From Anaeromyxobacter dehalogenans 2CP-C (GTDB taxonomy: Bacteria > Myxococcota > Myxococcia > Myxococcales > Anaeromyxobacteraceae): a stretch of 64,000 bases of DNA. Each line of letters begins with the position of its first letter. Within the stretch, counting starts at the first letter, position 1. The DNA lies in assembly GCF_000013385.1 (NCBI RefSeq), contig NC_007760.1, forward strand, positions 1,116,001-1,180,000, read 5' to 3'. The position numbers and the translations under genes are program-made. The notes under the pieces were generated by a model that saw nothing but the letters and a program-made list of their open reading frames with translations, made no database searches and had not been told where the DNA came from. Positions 61,863-64,000 of this stretch are shown here, in pieces.

Positions 61863-64000
61863 ATGCGCATCCTCGAGTGGCTCCTCAAGAACCGCCTCCT
61901 CGTCCTGGGCGTCACCGCGGCGCTCTCGGCGGCGGGGTGGATCGCCTGGAAGCGCCTGCCCATCGACGCCTTCCCCGACGTCACGAACACGCAGGTCATG
62001 ATCCTGACGAAGGCGCCCGGGCTCGCCGCCGTGGACGTCGAGCAGCGGGTCAGCTTCCCGATCGAGCAGGCGATGCGCGGGCTCCCCCGCGTCACGCAGG
62101 TGCGATCGCTCTCCAAGGCCGAGCTGTCGCAGGTGGTGGTGGTCTTCGAGGACGGGGCGGAGACCTACTGGACGCGGCAGCTCGTCTTCGAGCGCCTGGC
62201 CGGCGCGCGCGACGCGCTGCCGCCCGGGGTGGAGCCGGAGCTCGGGCCCATCTCCACCGGGCTGGGCGAGATCTTCCAGTACACGCTCGAGGGCGAGGGG
62301 CTCTCCCCGATGGAGCTGCGGACCATCCAGGACTGGGTCCTGGCGCCGCAGCTCCGACCCATCCCCGGCGTCAACGAGGTGAACAGCTTCGGGGGCGAGG
62401 TGAAGCAGTACCAGGTCCTCGTCCACCCCGACCGCCTGGTGAAGTACCGGCTCGGCGTCCGCGACGTGTCGGAGGCCATCGAGCGCTCCAACGGGAACGC
62501 CGGCGGGGGCGTGGTCGTCGCCGGCTGGGAGCAGACCTACCTGCGCGGCGTCGGCCTCGTGCGCGACCTCCCGGACATCGAGCGCATCGTGCTCGGCGCG
62601 TTCGACGGGTCGCCCGTCTACCTGCGCGACGTGGCGGACGTGGTCATCGGCGCCGAGCCGCGGCAGGGGGCCGTGACCCGCGACGGCGAGGGCGAGGCGG
62701 TCGCGGGCATGGTGATCATGCTCAAGGGCGCGAACGCCAAGGACGTCGTGGCGGGGGTCAAGGACGCCATCGAGGCGGCCCGCGGCACGCTGCCGGACGG
62801 CGCCCGCATCCGCGTGTTCTACGACCGGACCTCGCTCATCGAGGCGTGCATCGAGACGGTCGTGGACGCGCTCCTGCAGGGCGGGGTGTTCGTGATCCTG
62901 GTCCTGCTCCTCTTCGTGGCGGAGCTGCGGACGGCGGTGGTGGTCCTGTTCTCGCTGCCGTTCACGTTCCTCGTCGCCTTCATCGTGATGGGCTGGGCCG
63001 GGCTGACCTCCAACCTCATGTCCATGGGCGGCCTGGCGTTCTCGGTCGGCATGGTGGTGGACGCGTCGATCGTGGTGGTCGAGAACGTGAGGCGCCACCT
63101 CGCCGAGGACCGGGAGCGGGGCCGGCAGGAGGTGGTCGCGATGGCGGTGCGGGAGGTGGCCCGGCCGGTCGCGTTCTCCGTGCTGGTCATCGCGGTCATC
63201 CTCGTGCCGCTGTACGCGCTCCAGGGCGTGGAGGGGAAGATGTTCGCCCCGCTCGCGACCACGCTGCTGATCGCCCTGCTCGTGTCGCTCGCCGTCGCGC
63301 TGACGGTGATCCCGGTGCTCTCCGCGACGCTCCTGAAGCAGGAGCCGGAGCGCGAGCTCCGGCTGGTCCGCCGCTTCCACGAGGCCTACCTGCGCCTGCT
63401 CCGCCGCGCCGTGCGCCGGCCGAGGCGCACGCTCGCGGTGAGCGGCGCGGCGCTCGTCCTCTCGACCGCGCTCGTGCCGCTGGTCGGGACGGAGTTCATG
63501 CCGCCGCTCGACGAGGGGGCCATCGCGATCAACGTGGTCCGCCTGCCGAACGCGTCGCTCGCCGGGTCGGTGAGCGTCGCGAGCTACCTGGAGCAGCGGC
63601 TCGCGGAGTTCCCGGAGGTCGAGACGGTCGTCTCGAAGACCGGCCGGGCCGAGATCTCCGAGGACCCGATGGGACCCGAGCAGACGGACGTGTTCGTCAT
63701 GCTGAAGCCGCGGAAGGCGTGGGGCACCGGCCGCGACAAGGCGGAGCTCGTGGAGGCGATCCGGAAGGAGCTGTCCGACGTCCCCGGGTTGCGCTTCTCG
63801 TTCTCGCAGCCGATCGCGCTGCGGGTGAACGAGCTCATCGCCGGCGTGAAGAGCGATCTCGCGGTCAAGGTGTTCGGCCCGGACCTGGAGGTACTGAAGG
63901 GCTTCGCCGACCGCATCGGCGCCGCGGTGGGCGGCGTCCCCGGCGCAGGCGACGTGAAGGTCGAGCAGGTCTCGGGCATGCCGCAGTACGACCTCGACAT
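61863..64000 (+). CDS. CzcA-type heavy-metal RND efflux pump (3' end outside window)
   Basis: 712 codons visible of about 1030. Starts MRILEWLLKNRLLVLGVTAA, then DAFPDVTNTQVMI of the porter domain. Transmembrane helix 4 carries Ser394, Asp400 and Glu407 (SVGMVVDASIVVVEN). CzcA and CnrA have Asp where Ser394 stands and the form DFGx3DGAx3VEN; CusA has AIGx3DAAx3IEN. So this is an HME-RND pump with one of the two proton-relay Asp replaced, which makes its metal (Zn, Co, Ni, Cd, Cu or Ag) uncertain. Last visible gene of the four-gene operon; weak ribosome site, 11 nt after the adaptor stop. Confidence 0.93.
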   Translation, partial: MRILEWLLKNRLLVLGVTAALSAAGWIAWKRLPIDAFPDVTNTQVMILTKAPGLAAVDVEQRVSFPIEQAMRGLPRVTQVRSLSKAELSQVVVVFEDGAETYWTRQLVFERLAGARDALPPGVEPELGPISTGLGEIFQYTLEGEGLSPMELRTIQDWVLAPQLRPIPGVNEVNSFGGEVKQYQVLVHPDRLVKYRLGVRDVSEAIERSNGNAGGGVVVAGWEQTYLRGVGLVRDLPDIERIVLGAFDGSPVYLRDVADVVIGAEPRQGAVTRDGEGEAVAGMVIMLKGANAKDVVAGVKDAIEAARGTLPDGARIRVFYDRTSLIEACIETVVDALLQGGVFVILVLLLFVAELRTAVVVLFSLPFTFLVAFIVMGWAGLTSNLMSMGGLAFSVGMVVDASIVVVENVRRHLAEDRERGRQEVVAMAVREVARPVAFSVLVIAVILVPLYALQGVEGKMFAPLATTLLIALLVSLAVALTVIPVLSATLLKQEPERELRLVRRFHEAYLRLLRRAVRRPRRTLAVSGAALVLSTALVPLVGTEFMPPLDEGAIAINVVRLPNASLAGSVSVASYLEQRLAEFPEVETVVSKTGRAEISEDPMGPEQTDVFVMLKPRKAWGTGRDKAELVEAIRKELSDVPGLRFSFSQPIALRVNELIAGVKSDLAVKVFGPDLEVLKGFADRIGAAVGGVPGAGDVKVEQVSGMPQYDLD

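Overview
The window is very GC-rich (third codon positions almost all G or C). It encodes a multiheme cytochrome with its porin, sigma-54 enhancer-binding control, many large secreted and outer-membrane proteins, and a heavy-metal RND efflux set. This combination points to a myxobacterial-lineage soil or sediment bacterium that can respire anaerobically, most likely Anaeromyxobacter or a close relative. That placement is inferred from gene content; no rRNA or other marker gene is present. No transposase, integrase, CRISPR array, tRNA or rRNA was seen.

Layout. 1-2049 (minus): an Ada-AlkA fusion DNA repair protein cut by the window edge, and a cupin. 2194-7153: a minus-strand operon (DUF3373 porin, small exported protein, octaheme cytochrome of the tetrathionate reductase family) faces a divergent sigma-54 activator. 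A -24/-12 promoter and inverted repeats lie between them. 7228-12648 (plus): Bcr/CflA-type MFS exporter, LysR regulator, an orphan protein with an SH3-like N-terminus, and an APC permease with a USP-like tail. 12688-16268 (minus): two tandem alkaline phosphatases and a His-rich exported protein. 16487-20689 (plus): histidine kinase and response regulator overlapping by 4 nt, an M48 metalloprotease lipoprotein, a UBP-type zinc-finger protein and a DUF6496 basic protein. 20826-21029 (minus): cold-shock protein. 21295-24917 (plus): a metallophosphoesterase translationally coupled to a large USP/phospholipase D fusion.

24945-30257 (minus): two paralogous Ig-like plus beta-helix lipoproteins, one carrying three exact 555-nt copies of a two-Ig unit. 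30470-36729: TrmO, a CBM9/DUF5916 outer-membrane protein, a CoA-binding protein, a DUF2199-DUF2314-like fusion and a YcaQ-type DNA glycosylase. 36793-40333: modABC molybdate importer and a divergent HTH plus periplasmic-binding-like regulator. 40424-45734 (minus): a BMP-type nucleoside ABC importer coupled to xanthine phosphoribosyltransferase. 45814-49253: mixed small genes, including an AraC regulator remnant. 49439-52164: divergent HNH endonuclease and solitary HsdR-N-like nuclease genes. 52192-58684: WYL regulator, NmrA-like protein, a ThDP enzyme closely resembling animal ILVBL/HACL2, and a glycosyltransferase-acetyltransferase fusion overlapping a PIG-L deacetylase. 58826-64000 (plus): His/Cys-rich exported protein, TolC-type channel, metal-binding RND adaptor and a CzcA-type RND pump that runs off the window.

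Working together: the left-hand cytochrome/porin set looks like an inducible route for electrons to or through the outer membrane. modABC supplies molybdenum for molybdoenzymes. The BMP importer plus xanthine phosphoribosyltransferase forms a purine salvage path. The right-end operon exports heavy metals.
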